Notes: generated by a model from the letters alone, not told the origin. Positions 53,883-63,726 are shown, numbered from the stretch's first letter. The stretch is DNA of 64,000 nt from an uncultured Phocaeicola sp. (GCA_948566455.1 CAOYQO010000007.1:1-64000), one strand, 5' to 3'. Numbers and translations: made by a program.

Positions 53883-55430
53883 TCACTCAACAACCCATTT
53901 CTCTATATTCCTTGTTTTATTACTGAAGTTCACACCTATTTTGAATAATTTCCTCGGATCTGCCTCAAAAGGAAGAGCATACTGTTTTTCTTCTATTTGT
54001 TGCAAGGCCTCCTCTGCAGTACCTTCCAGCTTGAATTCCATGACATAAATGTAATCGGCAGTCTTCACCACCAAATCCACCCGCCCTTCCGAAGTGTGAT
54101 ACTCCGCCTGTGTATAGAAACCTACCAGTTTGAAGACGATAAACAGTACATTTTGGTAATGTAATTCCAAGTCTTTCACTAATTCATAAGGTGTGTCGGC
54201 AAAAAAGCTTTGCAGCCTCTTAAAGAAAGCGTTAGGTTGGCCGGAACGTATCTCACGAACAAATCTTTGTATCTCAAACGGTGCTTCTAACTGGTTGAAG
54301 CGGGTATAAAACGGCATCAGAAATCTGATAAAGCCCTCTTCCACTTCCCGGTTCGGGAAACCGAGACGGTATAGGCCGAATTCCTTATCATACCCCTTTA
54401 TCGTGAGATAACCGCTTTGGAAAATAACCGGTATGGGTTCGTTGTCGCCATAAATACAGTTCAGCACATCAGCATCCGTTTCTTCATGTGCCATGCGCTC
54501 CAAATTGTAATGATTGCGTTTCAACAATTCCACAAGGTAAGTGGGCGTTCCGGTCTCAAACCAATAGTTACCGAATTTCATCTTAAAGAATGTATTCAGC
54601 AAACTGAAAGGATTGTAGATGCCGTCCGTGTTTTCTGTAAAGTGATAACCGTCATAGCAGGCCTTCAGTTCATTGCATACTTCCTGATACGTCATTTTCT
54701 GCGCGGCTGCCAATTCGTGCAGGTCTTCTTCAAAATTAAGATGTATCTCCTTTTCGGTGATTCCACAGATGGAAATGAACGGCTCGTCCATGGAGATATC
54801 ATTCAGATTGTTCAGGTCACTGAACACGCTTACTTTGCCGAACTTGGTCACTCCCGTCAGCAAGGCAAACTTGATGCAACCGTCCATGGTTTTCAGTACG
54901 CCATAGAAAGGTTTCAGAGTGTTGCAGAATTCGCGTTGCAGTTCCTCGTTGCCGATAGCTTGGAGCAAGGGTTTGTCATATTCGTCGATGAGAATGGCTA
55001 CACGCTCACCACTTTGCTCATAGGCCCGTCCCACAACTCCTGCAAAGCGCAAGGCAAGGGTCGTTTCGGCAGAACGCGTTCCGTAAAGTGACTCCCAGTA
55101 GTCAAGAGTTTCATTCAGTATCTTGTCCAGACTATCCGGCGTATCATATTTCCCGATATTCAAGTCCAGATGCAACACAGGACGCTTCACCCAGTCTTTT
55201 TCCAAAGCGTCCACCGCCAAGCCTTCAAATAAGTCCCGTTTCGCTTCAAAATAGGCTTCGAGCGTGGAAATCAGCAAACTCTTCCCGAAACGACGGGGGC
55301 GGGAAAGGAAATAGTAACTCCCACTCTTCACTAACTTATACATCAATGCGGTTTTATCCACATATACATATCCTTCTTTACGAATCTTCTCGAAGTTCTG
55401 TATCCCGATGGGATATATTCTGTTACCCAT
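53883..55430 (-). CDS. AAA-ATPase-like/PD-(D/E)XK nuclease-fold protein (DUF1703)
   Basis: A 515-residue two-domain protein widespread in gut Bacteroidetes. The N-terminal predicted AAA-ATPase domain (about 1-280) has YPIGIQNFEKIRKEGYVYVD, the P-loop-like RPRRFGKSLLISTL and Walker-B-like VAILIDEYDKPLL. The C-terminal DUF1703 domain (about 420-505) has HTSEGRVDLVVKTADYIYVMEFKL, a PD-(D/E)XK nuclease pattern (D, then E-x-K). The start at 55430 (MGNRIYPIG) is the family start; 27 extra upstream codons look non-coding. Biological role is unknown; defence or mobile-element functions have been suggested for related folds. Confidence 0.85.
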   Translation of the reverse strand: MGNRIYPIGIQNFEKIRKEGYVYVDKTALMYKLVKSGSYYFLSRPRRFGKSLLISTLEAYFEAKRDLFEGLAVDALEKDWVKRPVLHLDLNIGKYDTPDSLDKILNETLDYWESLYGTRSAETTLALRFAGVVGRAYEQSGERVAILIDEYDKPLLQAIGNEELQREFCNTLKPFYGVLKTMDGCIKFALLTGVTKFGKVSVFSDLNNLNDISMDEPFISICGITEKEIHLNFEEDLHELAAAQKMTYQEVCNELKACYDGYHFTENTDGIYNPFSLLNTFFKMKFGNYWFETGTPTYLVELLKRNHYNLERMAHEETDADVLNCIYGDNEPIPVIFQSGYLTIKGYDKEFGLYRLGFPNREVEEGFIRFLMPFYTRFNQLEAPFEIQRFVREIRSGQPNAFFKRLQSFFADTPYELVKDLELHYQNVLFIVFKLVGFYTQAEYHTSEGRVDLVVKTADYIYVMEFKLEGTAEEALQQIEEKQYALPFEADPRKLFKIGVNFSNKTRNIEKWVVE

Positions 55431-55470
55431 GTCCTTGCCTCCTTCTACTATATAATATTCATTAATGCTA

Positions 55471-55478
55471 CAAAGATA
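55471..55478 (-). promoter_or_regulatory. -7 element of the AAA-ATPase gene, duplicated upstream
   Basis: TATCTTTG on the minus strand 41 bp before the start. The same context (CAAAGATAATGCAAA plus CGA) recurs at 55553-55567, so the promoter region seems to be tandemly duplicated. Confidence 0.5.
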
Positions 55479-55603
55479 ATGCAAACCGAGAGCAGAATAA
55501 AATGAACTCATTCATTTTTTATGCCGAGATGCGCTTATCTTCGCTTTTGAGGCAAAGATAATGCAAATCGAATGTAGAACTTTCATTTTCCCAATTTATT
55601 CCC

Positions 55604-55611
55604 TACCTTTG
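55604..55611 (+). promoter_or_regulatory. -7 element of the potABCD promoter
   Basis: TACCTTTG 65 bp before the potA start. TTTC at about 19 bp upstream is a weak -33 box. Confidence 0.5.
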
Positions 55612-55676
55612 TCCCCGCTTTTTTAGAAAGGCAGAATTCGTTCTATTAGTTTTAGGTTAAACACTTAATAACGCTT

Positions 55677-57119
55677 ATGCAAAAGTCTGACTGCATCATC
55701 GGCGTAGAGCACGTATCGAAATACTTCGGAGACAAAGCCGTACTGAATGATGTAAACCTCTCTGTCCGTAAGGGCGAATTTGTAACGATATTGGGCCCTT
55801 CCGGCTGCGGCAAGACTACTTTGTTGCGCCTGATAGCCGGTTTCCAGACCGCCTCGGAAGGTATCATCACCATCGCCGGAAAAGACATCACGCAAACACC
55901 GCCACACCAACGTCCGGTGAATACTGTCTTTCAGAAGTATGCCCTTTTCCCCCACCTCAACGTGTACAACAACATCGCTTTCGGACTGAAGCTCAAAAAG
56001 ATGCCCGAAGCCACCATTGGCAAGAAAGTGAAACAAGCCCTCCGCATGGTAGGTATGACGGACTACGAAGACCGTGACGTCGATTCCCTCTCCGGCGGAC
56101 AGCAACAACGTGTTGCCATCGCCCGTGCCATCGTCAACGAACCCGAAGTGCTGTTACTGGACGAGCCCCTTGCCGCTCTCGACCTCAAAATGCGTAAAGA
56201 TATGCAAATGGAGTTGAAAGAGATGCACCAGAAACTTGGAATCACCTTCGTCTACGTTACCCACGACCAGGAAGAAGCCCTTACTCTGAGCGACACCATC
56301 GTCGTGATGAGCGAAGGCCGTATCCAGCAGATAGGTACGCCAACAGACATCTACAACGAACCCATCAACTCTTTCGTTGCCGATTTCATCGGAGAAAGTA
56401 ACATCCTGAACGGGCTCATGCTTCAGGACAAAGCCGTATCCTTTGCCGGACACGAATTTGAATGTGTCGACAAGGGCTTTGGCGAAAATACTCCCGTCGA
56501 CGTAGTCATCCGCCCCGAAGACATCTATATATTCGAGCCTTCTGCCGCTGCCCAACTGATGGGTACTGTCACCTCCTGCATCTTCAAAGGTGTGCATTAC
56601 GAAATGATGGTACAGACTAACGAGGGCTACGAATTCATGGTGCAGGACTATCACAGTTTCGAAGCCGGACGGGAAGTCGGTCTGCTCGTGAAACCTTTCG
56701 ACATTCACGTAATGAAAAAAGAACGCACCTGCAACACTTTCGAAGGCAAGCTCATAGACGCCACACATGTCGAATTCCTCGGTTACACCTTTGAATGTGC
56801 CGAAGTGCAGGACATCGAACCGGGCAGCTCCGTCCTCGTAGAAATAGATTTCCGGAACGTCATCCTCGAAGATAACGAAGAAGACGGCCATCTGACGGGC
56901 GAAGTGAAATTCATCCTTTATAAAGGAAACCATTACCATCTCACCGTGTTTACCGATTGGGACGAGGATATTTTTGTAGACACTACTGACGTCTGGGACG
57001 ACGGTGACCGTGTCGGCATCACCATCGCACCCGAAAATATACGAATTGTGGCGCCGGCACAGACCACCGGTTCTATCCCTATTGTCGAATCTGCTAATAA
57101 GAAAGGAAGTGCTCAGTAA
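55677..57119 (+). CDS. potA: Spermidine/putrescine ABC transporter ATPase
   Basis: A 480-residue ATPase of the polyamine importer. The NBD is residues 1-235, with Walker [10 protein letters not shown], signature LSGGQQQR and Walker [13 protein letters not shown]. It is about 100 residues longer than typical PotA (about 370). A TOBE-like region (about 270-345) is followed by a second similar region (about 350-465: [21 protein letters not shown], then [18 protein letters not shown]), so the regulatory tail looks duplicated. First gene of potABCD. Confidence 0.93.
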   Translation: MQKSDCIIGVEHVSKYFGDKAVLNDVNLSVRKGEFVTILGPSGCGKTTLLRLIAGFQTASEGIITIAGKDITQTPPHQRPVNTVFQKYALFPHLNVYNNIAFGLKLKKMPEATIGKKVKQALRMVGMTDYEDRDVDSLSGGQQQRVAIARAIVNEPEVLLLDEPLAALDLKMRKDMQMELKEMHQKLGITFVYVTHDQEEALTLSDTIVVMSEGRIQQIGTPTDIYNEPINSFVADFIGESNILNGLMLQDKAVSFAGHEFECVDKGFGENTPVDVVIRPEDIYIFEPSAAAQLMGTVTSCIFKGVHYEMMVQTNEGYEFMVQDYHSFEAGREVGLLVKPFDIHVMKKERTCNTFEGKLIDATHVEFLGYTFECAEVQDIEPGSSVLVEIDFRNVILEDNEEDGHLTGEVKFILYKGNHYHLTVFTDWDEDIFVDTTDVWDDGDRVGITIAPENIRIVAPAQTTGSIPIVESANKKGSAQ

Positions 57120-57135
57120 TATATCCCGTTTCTTC

Positions 57136-57909
57136 ATGCGTCGCCGGAACTGGACAGTTCCCTACGCATTGTTTCTCATCATCTTCGTTGTGATGCCTCT
57201 GTTGCTCATTGTGGTTTATGCCTTCACCGATGCTGAAGGCGCATTTACGTTTGCCAACTTCCGCAAATTCATGATGCATCCCGAATCTATCAACACATTC
57301 GTCTACTCTATCGGAATAGCTGTCATCACGACTCTGGTATGCCTCCTGCTCGGTTATCCGGCTGCTTATATTCTCAGTCAGAAGCGCTTCAACACTTCCC
57401 AGACCATGGTTGTACTGTTCATCCTGCCTATGTGGGTGAACATCCTGATACGTACACTTGCCACGGTGGCATTGTTTGATTTCCTCAACCTGCCGCTGGG
57501 CGAAGGAGCTTTGGTATTCGGTATGGTCTACAACTTCCTGCCCTTCATGATATACCCTATCTACAATACGTTGCAGAAGATGGATGGCAGTCTGATAGAA
57601 GCAGCCCAAGACCTGGGAGCTACGCCTGTACAGGTATTCGGTAAAGTGATCCTCCCCCTTTCGATGCCCGGCATCATGAGTGGTGTGGTGATGGTTTTCA
57701 TGCCCACGGTTTCCACCTTTGCCATTGCCGAGTTGCTGACAATGAACAACATCAAACTGTTCGGTACTACCGTACAAGAAAATATATATAACGGAATGTG
57801 GAACTATGGCGCTGCCTTGTCGCTCATCATGCTGTTGCTGATTGGCGTCACCGCCCTCTTTACCAACGAGGACGACAGTGCACAAAATGAAAGCGGAGGT
57901 GTGATATGA
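57136..57909 (+). CDS. potB: Spermidine/putrescine ABC transporter permease
   Basis: A 257-residue inner-membrane permease with about six membrane segments. The EAA loop is EAAQDLGATPVQVFGKVILPLSMPG in shape. The start at 57136 (MRRRNWTVPYALFL) lies 16 bp after potA. A GTG at 57109 inside the end of potA would add nine residues, and a much longer in-frame extension to 57004 is just overlap with potA. Its stop overlaps the potC start (ATGA). Confidence 0.9.
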   Translation: MRRRNWTVPYALFLIIFVVMPLLLIVVYAFTDAEGAFTFANFRKFMMHPESINTFVYSIGIAVITTLVCLLLGYPAAYILSQKRFNTSQTMVVLFILPMWVNILIRTLATVALFDFLNLPLGEGALVFGMVYNFLPFMIYPIYNTLQKMDGSLIEAAQDLGATPVQVFGKVILPLSMPGIMSGVVMVFMPTVSTFAIAELLTMNNIKLFGTTVQENIYNGMWNYGAALSLIMLLLIGVTALFTNEDDSAQNESGGVI

Positions 57910-58697
57910 TGACACGTATTCTGGCGAAAGGCTATCTTTGGTTTCTGCTTGCCCTGCTCTATTCGCCCATCCTGATCATTATGATCTTCTCTTTCACTGA
58001 GGCCAAGGTACTGGGTAACTGGACAGGATTCTCTACCAAGTTATACAGTTCACTATTTACAGGCGGCATGCACCACTCACTGATGAATGCCATCTGGAAC
58101 ACATTTGCCATTGCTACGATTGCCGCCACAGCATCCACTCTGCTGGGAAGCCTGGCAGCTATCGGCATCTTTAACTTGCGCTCCCGGGCACGTCAGGTGA
58201 TGAATTTCACCAATGCTATTCCGATGATGAATGCGGATATCATTACGGGTGTATCCCTGTTCCTGCTGTTTGTCAGCTTTGGCATTTCGCAGGGATTTAC
58301 TACGGTGGTATTGGCACACATCACTTTTTGTACCCCTTATGTGGTGCTTAGTGTGATGCCCCGCCTGAAGAAAATGAATCAGAATGTATACGAAGCAGCC
58401 CTCGACCTCGGAGCTACTCCTTTCCAGGCGCTTCGCAAAGTCATCTTCCCGGAAATTCTGCCGGGAATGATCAGCGGTTTCATCCTCGCTTTCACGCTTT
58501 CCATCGATGACTTCGCAGTAACGATCTTCACTATCGGAAATGAAGGATTGGAAACGTTGTCGACATACATCTATGCGGACGCACGTAAGGGTGGATTGAC
58601 TCCTGAACTGCGCCCACTGTCAACAATCATTTTTGTAACGGTGCTAGTATTGCTGATTGTGATTAATAAGAGAGCAGAAAGAAATAAGAAAGAATGA
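57906..58697 (+). CDS. potC: Spermidine/putrescine ABC transporter permease
   Basis: A 263-residue partner permease with six membrane segments and the EAA loop (EAALDLGATPFQALRKVIFP). Start at 57906 overlaps the potB stop by 4 bp; a second ATG follows at once. The ending ITIF-V-VLVLLIVINKRAERNKKE is typical. It forms the membrane channel with PotB. Confidence 0.92.
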   Translation: MMTRILAKGYLWFLLALLYSPILIIMIFSFTEAKVLGNWTGFSTKLYSSLFTGGMHHSLMNAIWNTFAIATIAATASTLLGSLAAIGIFNLRSRARQVMNFTNAIPMMNADIITGVSLFLLFVSFGISQGFTTVVLAHITFCTPYVVLSVMPRLKKMNQNVYEAALDLGATPFQALRKVIFPEILPGMISGFILAFTLSIDDFAVTIFTIGNEGLETLSTYIYADARKGGLTPELRPLSTIIFVTVLVLLIVINKRAERNKKE

Positions 58698-58704
58698 TAT
58701 ATAG

Positions 58705-58800
58705 TGTGGTAAGGTGGTAGAGTGATAAAGTGATAATGGGATGTCACTCCATTATATAGCGCAGCCACCCTATCACCTTATCACTCTACCACTTTATCAC
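58705..58800. repeat. Imperfect inverted repeat between potC and potD
   Basis: GTGGTAGAGTGATAA (left arm, about 58713-58727) matches exactly the reverse complement of TTATCACTCTACCAC in the right arm (58778-58792). Flanks match with a few changes over about 34 positions. The middle contains TATAGCGCAGCCACC. Arms are made of GTGATAAAG-type units. Confidence 0.75.
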
Positions 58801-58818
58801 AACTTAATTCCATCAACA

Positions 58819-60141
58819 ATGAAGAAATACATACCCCTCCTTCTCTGCATCCTTCTCCTTGCCTCCTGTACCGGTGCCAGTGAGAAGCGCAGCCGTGTAC
58901 TGAAAGTATACAACTGGGCAGATTACATCGACGAAGAAGTCCTCGCCCAATTTCCTGCCTGGTACAAAGAGCAGACGGGCGAAGATATCCGCATCATCTA
59001 CCAGGTATTCGATATCAACGAAATCATGCTCACCAAAATTGAGCGCGGGCAGGAAGATTTCGACCTTGTATGCCCATCGGAATACATCATCGAACGAATG
59101 TTGAAGAAAGATCTCCTCCTCCCTATCAACCGCAATTTTGGGAAGACTCCGGATTATATCCCCAACATCTCCCCGTATATTCAGAAAGAGTTGGAGAAGA
59201 TCAGCCAGCCCGGTCGCCACACCAATGATTACGTCGTTCCCTACATGTGGGGGACCGCCGGAATACTCTATAACAAGAAGTTCAAGACCCTTGAAGAAGT
59301 CAGCTCCTGGGGATGCCTTTGGGATGCCGTCAACCGTGATAAGATTCTGATGAAAGACAGTTACCGCGATGCCTACGGCACTGCCATCATCTATGCCCAT
59401 GCCCGGCAACTTGCCGACAGCACCATCACCGTAGAGCAACTGATGAACGACAATTCCCCTGAAGCCATTGCCCTTGCAGAGCAATACCTGAAAGATCTGA
59501 AACCCAATATTGCCGGGTGGGAAGCCGACTTCGGCAAAGAAATGATGACCAAAAACAAAGCATGGCTCAACCTTACCTGGAGTGGCGACGCCGTCTGGGC
59601 CATTGAAGAAGCGGAGGCTGTAGGCGTAGATCTGGACTATGTAGTTCCCCGTGAAGGCAGCAACATCTGGTACGATGGCTGGGCCATCCCCAAGTATGCC
59701 CGCAACGTAAAAGCCGCCAGCTACTTCATCAATTATCTTTGCCAGCCGGATATTGCTCTGCGCAATATGGATGCCATCGGCTATGTCAGTGCCGTAGCAA
59801 CGCCCGAGATTATGGAGGCAAAGATCGACACTACTCTTGAACAATTCTCCGACCTCAGTTATTTCTTCGGTCCCGGTGCAGACAGCGTTCAGATCAACCC
59901 GATACAATACCCTGACCGTAAAGTCGTGGAGCGTTGCGCCATGATCCGTGATTTCGGTGACAGCACAGAGCTTGTTCTCGAAATGTGGAGCCGCGTGAAA
60001 GGCGATAACCTGAATACAGGTATAGTGCTTCTCATCTTTGCAGTCTTCGGAATACTGTTTGTGTGGATTGTCTGGAAACGGATCAGCATTTATAAGCAGA
60101 AGAAACGTCACCACAGGCGCAGACGCCGTATACGCAGGTAA
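58819..60141 (+). CDS. potD: Spermidine/putrescine-binding protein with C-terminal membrane anchor
   Basis: A 440-residue substrate-binding protein. Lipoprotein signal MKKYIPLLLCILLLASC (Cys17). The PotD core has VLKVYNWADYIDEEVLAQF, YIIERMLKKDLLLPINR and WYDGWAIPKYARN. Unusually, a hydrophobic segment follows at about 400-419, then a highly basic tail (KQKKRHHRRRRRIRR). A canonical PotD ends before this. The protein may be anchored at both ends. The start at 58819 begins the signal peptide; an upstream in-frame ATG lies within the inverted repeat and is rejected. Confidence 0.9.
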   Translation: MKKYIPLLLCILLLASCTGASEKRSRVLKVYNWADYIDEEVLAQFPAWYKEQTGEDIRIIYQVFDINEIMLTKIERGQEDFDLVCPSEYIIERMLKKDLLLPINRNFGKTPDYIPNISPYIQKELEKISQPGRHTNDYVVPYMWGTAGILYNKKFKTLEEVSSWGCLWDAVNRDKILMKDSYRDAYGTAIIYAHARQLADSTITVEQLMNDNSPEAIALAEQYLKDLKPNIAGWEADFGKEMMTKNKAWLNLTWSGDAVWAIEEAEAVGVDLDYVVPREGSNIWYDGWAIPKYARNVKAASYFINYLCQPDIALRNMDAIGYVSAVATPEIMEAKIDTTLEQFSDLSYFFGPGADSVQINPIQYPDRKVVERCAMIRDFGDSTELVLEMWSRVKGDNLNTGIVLLIFAVFGILFVWIVWKRISIYKQKKRHHRRRRRIRR

Positions 60142-60254
60142 TAGGAGGTAAAGGAAATAACACCTTTATCTCCTGATTCGCATTAATAACATAAATGAAA
60201 CATCACTTTTCAGACATATTTTGTACCTTGCGGCAGAATTATAAATAAGAAACT

Positions 60255-61019
60255 ATGAAACTGAAAAAACTTTTATTTGCCTCCGCTATGTCTCTTGCCG
60301 TATGCGGCATCCTGCAAGCCCAAAACACCCAAGTCATTGCCCACCGTGGTTTCTGGAAGACCGACGGTTCTGCCCAGAATAGTATTGCCGCCCTGGTGAA
60401 AGCTGACTCCATTCATTGCTACGGCTCCGAGTTCGATGTCTGGCTCACTGCCGACAACAAGCTTATCGTAGACCACGATGGTGTATTCAAAGGTGTCCGC
60501 ATGGAAACATCCACCGAGAAAGAATGTACCTCTATCACCCTCGACAACGGTGAGAACCTCCCTACCCTTCAGCAATATCTCGATAAGGCCAAAGGATTGA
60601 AAACCCGCCTTATCCTGGAACTCAAAGCGCACAAGACTCCCGAACGGGAAACGCTCGCCGTAGAGCAAATTGTGAAAATGATTAAGAAGATGGGACTGGA
60701 AGAACGTACCGAATACATCACTTTCTCACGCCATGCGACCAAAGAATTCATTCGCCTGGCTCCTAAAGGTACTCCCGTATATTATCTGGAAGGTGACCTC
60801 AATCCGCAAGAACTGAAAGACATGGGTTGTGCCGGTCCTGATTACCACTTCTCTGTCTTCAAAAAACATCCCGAGTGGATCAAAGAATGTCACAACCTTG
60901 GCATGAAGGTTAATGCTTGGACCGTAAATGATGCCAAAGATATGGAATGGCTCATCAGCCAAGGAGTGGATTTCATCACCACCAACGAACCAGTATTATT
61001 GCAGGAGATATTGAAATAG
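60255..61019 (+). CDS. Glycerophosphodiester phosphodiesterase, exported
   Basis: A 254-residue GDPD-family enzyme with signal peptide (MKLKKLLFASAMSLAVCGIL ending AQ). It hydrolyses glycerophosphodiesters to glycerol-3-phosphate and an alcohol in the periplasm. Active-site HRG (VIAHRGFWK), metal ligands E and D (GSEFDVWLTADNKLIVDHDG) and ELKAHK are visible. It ends with WLISQGVDFITTNEP. It is monocistronic, followed by repeat cluster C. Confidence 0.92.
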   Translation: MKLKKLLFASAMSLAVCGILQAQNTQVIAHRGFWKTDGSAQNSIAALVKADSIHCYGSEFDVWLTADNKLIVDHDGVFKGVRMETSTEKECTSITLDNGENLPTLQQYLDKAKGLKTRLILELKAHKTPERETLAVEQIVKMIKKMGLEERTEYITFSRHATKEFIRLAPKGTPVYYLEGDLNPQELKDMGCAGPDYHFSVFKKHPEWIKECHNLGMKVNAWTVNDAKDMEWLISQGVDFITTNEPVLLQEILK

Positions 61020-61033
61020 TTACAAGCTGTACC

Positions 61034-61157
61034 AATGCCACACTTTAACTTCCCTAATGCCACACCTCGACAATTCAAACGCCACACTTCGATGGCTCAA
61101 ATGAATGGCATCGCAGAAGCTAAAGTGTGGCATTTGACTTGTTGAGGTGCGGCATTA
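61034..61157. repeat. Direct/inverted repeat cluster C (TGCCACACYT)
   Basis: Three direct units: TGCCACACTT (61036-61045), TGCCACACCT (61058-61067), GCCACACTT (61081-61089). Inverted units: TAAAGTGTGGCATT (61121-61134), the exact complement of AATGCCACACTTTA (61034-61047), and GAGGTGCGGCATTA (61144-61157), complementary to TAATGCCACACCTC (61055-61068) with one change. Pairing in order gives crossing or alternative helices. It follows the GDPD gene. Confidence 0.85.
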
Positions 61158-61447
61158 TACAAAAGATCATTTAGTCAGCAAAAAGAAGAAAACAATTTCA
61201 TTCTGTCATATAGAAATCTTCATTTTTACCCCATAAACTCCATTTTTCCACTTAAAACACGTATTTACGCCACTACCTACATAGAATGAATATGCGGAAA
61301 TAATTCCATAAATAACAATTTATACAAATATGCACCCGCAAACTTTTAATTTGAAACTTGAATACCGTATATTTGCAGCGATTAAAAGAATGAATAAATA
61401 TAATAGAAATAAGATATGTATTCTGCAAATAATTTAGCAAAACGTCG

Positions 61448-61455
61448 TACCTTTG
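61448..61455 (+). promoter_or_regulatory. -7 element of the dapF promoter
   Basis: TACCTTTG 48 bp before the dapF start. The -33 match is weak. The preceding 61160-61440 stretch is AT-rich and holds no gene. Confidence 0.5.
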
Positions 61456-61503
61456 CATCGTGATAAAACAAAAAGAAAGATTAATCCACCAACAGAGTGC
61501 AAA

Positions 61504-62322
61504 ATGACAAGAGTTATAAAATTCACTAAGATGCACGGAGCAGGCAACGATTACATTTATGTAAACACCCTGAAATATCCCATCGAAAGCCCTGAAAAAC
61601 TTTCGGTTGAATGGAGCGCCCCGCATACAGGAATTGGAAGCGACGGCCTGGTACTCATCGGTCGTTCGGACAAGGCAGATTTCAGTATGCGCATCTTCAA
61701 TGCGGATGGTTCCGAAGCCAAAATGTGCGGCAACGCCAGTCGTTGCATCGGCAAATACTTATATGAATATGGCCTGACTTCCCAAACAGCCGTTACTCTC
61801 GACACCCTGTCGGGCATCAAAATACTGAAGCTCCATGTAGAAGACGGAAAAGTGAACACCGTAACCGTAGATATGGGACGTCCAGCCGATATGAAAGAAC
61901 AACCCATTGAAGCCAACGGACAGAAATTCACCGGAACCACCGTATCAATGGGAAATCCTCACCTGGTAATCTTTGTAGAAGATATTAAAGATATCAACCT
62001 CGAAAGCATCGGTCCGAAACTGGAAAATCATCCGTTGTTTCCCGACCGCATCAATGTAGAGTTTGCCCAGGTGCTGGAGCATGGGAAAATCAGGATGAGA
62101 GTTTGGGAAAGAGGTTCGGGCATCACCCAAGCTTGCGGAACCGGAGCCTGTGCCACCGCAGTAGCTGCCGCACTGACCGGAAAATCCGGAAGAAAAACAG
62201 ACATCATCATGGATGGAGGCTCACTTACCATCGAATGGGACGAAAAAACGGATCATGTATGGATGACGGGAGGAGCAGTCCGGGTATTCGACGGGGAAGT
62301 AATTATAAATGATGAATTATGA
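61504..62322 (+). CDS. dapF: Diaminopimelate epimerase
   Basis: A 272-residue PLP-independent racemase converting LL- to meso-diaminopimelate for lysine and peptidoglycan. The two catalytic cysteines are in MCGNASRC and [13 protein letters not shown]. The start [17 protein letters not shown] is the family start; a 17-codon upstream extension overlaps the promoter. It is followed by dapL, so two consecutive pathway steps are paired. Confidence 0.96.
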   Translation: MTRVIKFTKMHGAGNDYIYVNTLKYPIESPEKLSVEWSAPHTGIGSDGLVLIGRSDKADFSMRIFNADGSEAKMCGNASRCIGKYLYEYGLTSQTAVTLDTLSGIKILKLHVEDGKVNTVTVDMGRPADMKEQPIEANGQKFTGTTVSMGNPHLVIFVEDIKDINLESIGPKLENHPLFPDRINVEFAQVLEHGKIRMRVWERGSGITQACGTGACATAVAAALTGKSGRKTDIIMDGGSLTIEWDEKTDHVWMTGGAVRVFDGEVIINDEL

Positions 62323-62385
62323 ATAGCCCCCCAACAGCGCAGCCCATTCATAACTCATAATTTATAATTCATAATTAAATAACGC
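62305..62385. repeat. Imperfect inverted repeat between dapF and dapL
   Basis: The end of dapF (AATTATAAATGATGAATTATGAATAG) resembles the reverse complement of the right arm (CATTCATAACTCATAATTTATAATT), about 23 of 27 positions. The middle contains CAACAGCGCAGCCCAT. The AGCGCAGCC core is shared with the potC-potD repeat. Right arm made of ATTCATAATT units. Confidence 0.6.
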
Positions 62386-62405
62386 ACTTAAAACAACAAG
62401 AAAGT

Positions 62406-63638
62406 ATGGCATTAGTAAACGAACATTTTTTGAAACTACCGGGAAGTTACTTATTTTCAGACATAGCTAAAAAGGTGAATACTTTCAGGATAACGCACCC
62501 TAAACAAGAGGTCATCCGCCTGGGTATCGGAGACGTTACCCGGCCACTGCCACCGGCTTGCATCGAGGCGATGCACAGGGCAGTGGATGAGATGACAAAT
62601 GCCAGTACCTTCCACGGATACGGTCCCGAGCAGGGATATGACTTTTTGATTGAAGCGATCATCAAACATGATTATGCTCCGAGAGGCATTCATTTTAGCC
62701 CTACGGAAGTATTCGTAAACGATGGAGCCAAAAGCGATACGGGCAACATAGGCGATATCCTCCGCCACGACAACAGCGTGGGAGTGACAGACCCCATCTA
62801 CCCGGTATATATAGACAGCAACGTAATGTGTGGCCGTGCCGGAGTATTGGAAGAAGACGGCAAATGGAGCAACGTGACCTACATGCCCTGTACCGCCGAA
62901 AACAACTTTGTTCCCGAGATACCGGACAAGCGGATTGACATCGTCTACCTCTGCTACCCGAACAATCCGACGGGAACAACGCTGACCAAGTCGCAACTGA
63001 AAAAATGGGTGGACTACGCACTCGCTAACGACACTCTGATTCTGTTCGACGCCGCTTATGAGGCATTTATACAGGAAGAAGACGTTCCCCACTCCATTTA
63101 CGAAATAAAAGGTGCCAAGAAATGTGCCATAGAGTTCCGCAGCTTCTCGAAGACAGCCGGATTCACCGGAGTCCGTTGCGGATACACCGTAGTTCCGAAA
63201 GAGCTGACAGCCGCCACCCTGACCGGTGAACGCATTCCACTGAACCGTCTCTGGAACCGCCGTCAATGTACCAAATTTAATGGTACCAGTTACATCACCC
63301 AACGGGCTGCCGAAGCCATCTACACCCCGGCAGGCAAGCAGCAGATAAAGGAAAACATCGACTACTATATGAACAACGCACGAACCATGAAAGAGGGTCT
63401 GGAAGCAGCCGGACTGAAAGTGTACGGCGGCGTGAATGCTCCCTACATCTGGCTGAAAGCACCGAATGGCATCGGTTCCTGGCGTTTCTTCGAACAGATG
63501 TTATACGAAGCCAATGTAGTAGGAACACCCGGTGTAGGTTTCGGCCCCAGCGGAGAAGGCTACATCCGCCTGACCGCTTTCGGGAATCACGAGGATTGTG
63601 TGGAAGCCATGAGGCGAATCAGAAAATGGCTGGCATGA
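62406..63638 (+). CDS. dapL: LL-diaminopimelate aminotransferase
   Basis: A 410-residue PLP enzyme that makes LL-diaminopimelate directly from tetrahydrodipicolinate, the DapL route. [29 protein letters not shown] and [13 protein letters not shown] are family blocks. The PLP lysine lies in [18 protein letters not shown]. Length matches DapL. It precedes, together with dapF, meso-DAP supply for the cell wall. Confidence 0.95.
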   Translation: MALVNEHFLKLPGSYLFSDIAKKVNTFRITHPKQEVIRLGIGDVTRPLPPACIEAMHRAVDEMTNASTFHGYGPEQGYDFLIEAIIKHDYAPRGIHFSPTEVFVNDGAKSDTGNIGDILRHDNSVGVTDPIYPVYIDSNVMCGRAGVLEEDGKWSNVTYMPCTAENNFVPEIPDKRIDIVYLCYPNNPTGTTLTKSQLKKWVDYALANDTLILFDAAYEAFIQEEDVPHSIYEIKGAKKCAIEFRSFSKTAGFTGVRCGYTVVPKELTAATLTGERIPLNRLWNRRQCTKFNGTSYITQRAAEAIYTPAGKQQIKENIDYYMNNARTMKEGLEAAGLKVYGGVNAPYIWLKAPNGIGSWRFFEQMLYEANVVGTPGVGFGPSGEGYIRLTAFGNHEDCVEAMRRIRKWLA

Positions 63639-63726
63639 AAATGAAAAAGATAACAACTAAAATAAAACTATAGTTTCACCGGACTGATCATCCGCAATTT
63701 GTCTAAACTTAAAAGGTAAAATAGGT

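Noticed and set aside
57004..57135. Longer N-terminus for PotB
   Set aside because: It would overlap potA by more than 110 bp in another frame; the membrane protein proper begins at 57136 (or a GTG at 57109).
58813..60114. A 433-codon open frame on the minus strand
   Set aside because: Antisense shadow of potD; no signal peptide or domain.
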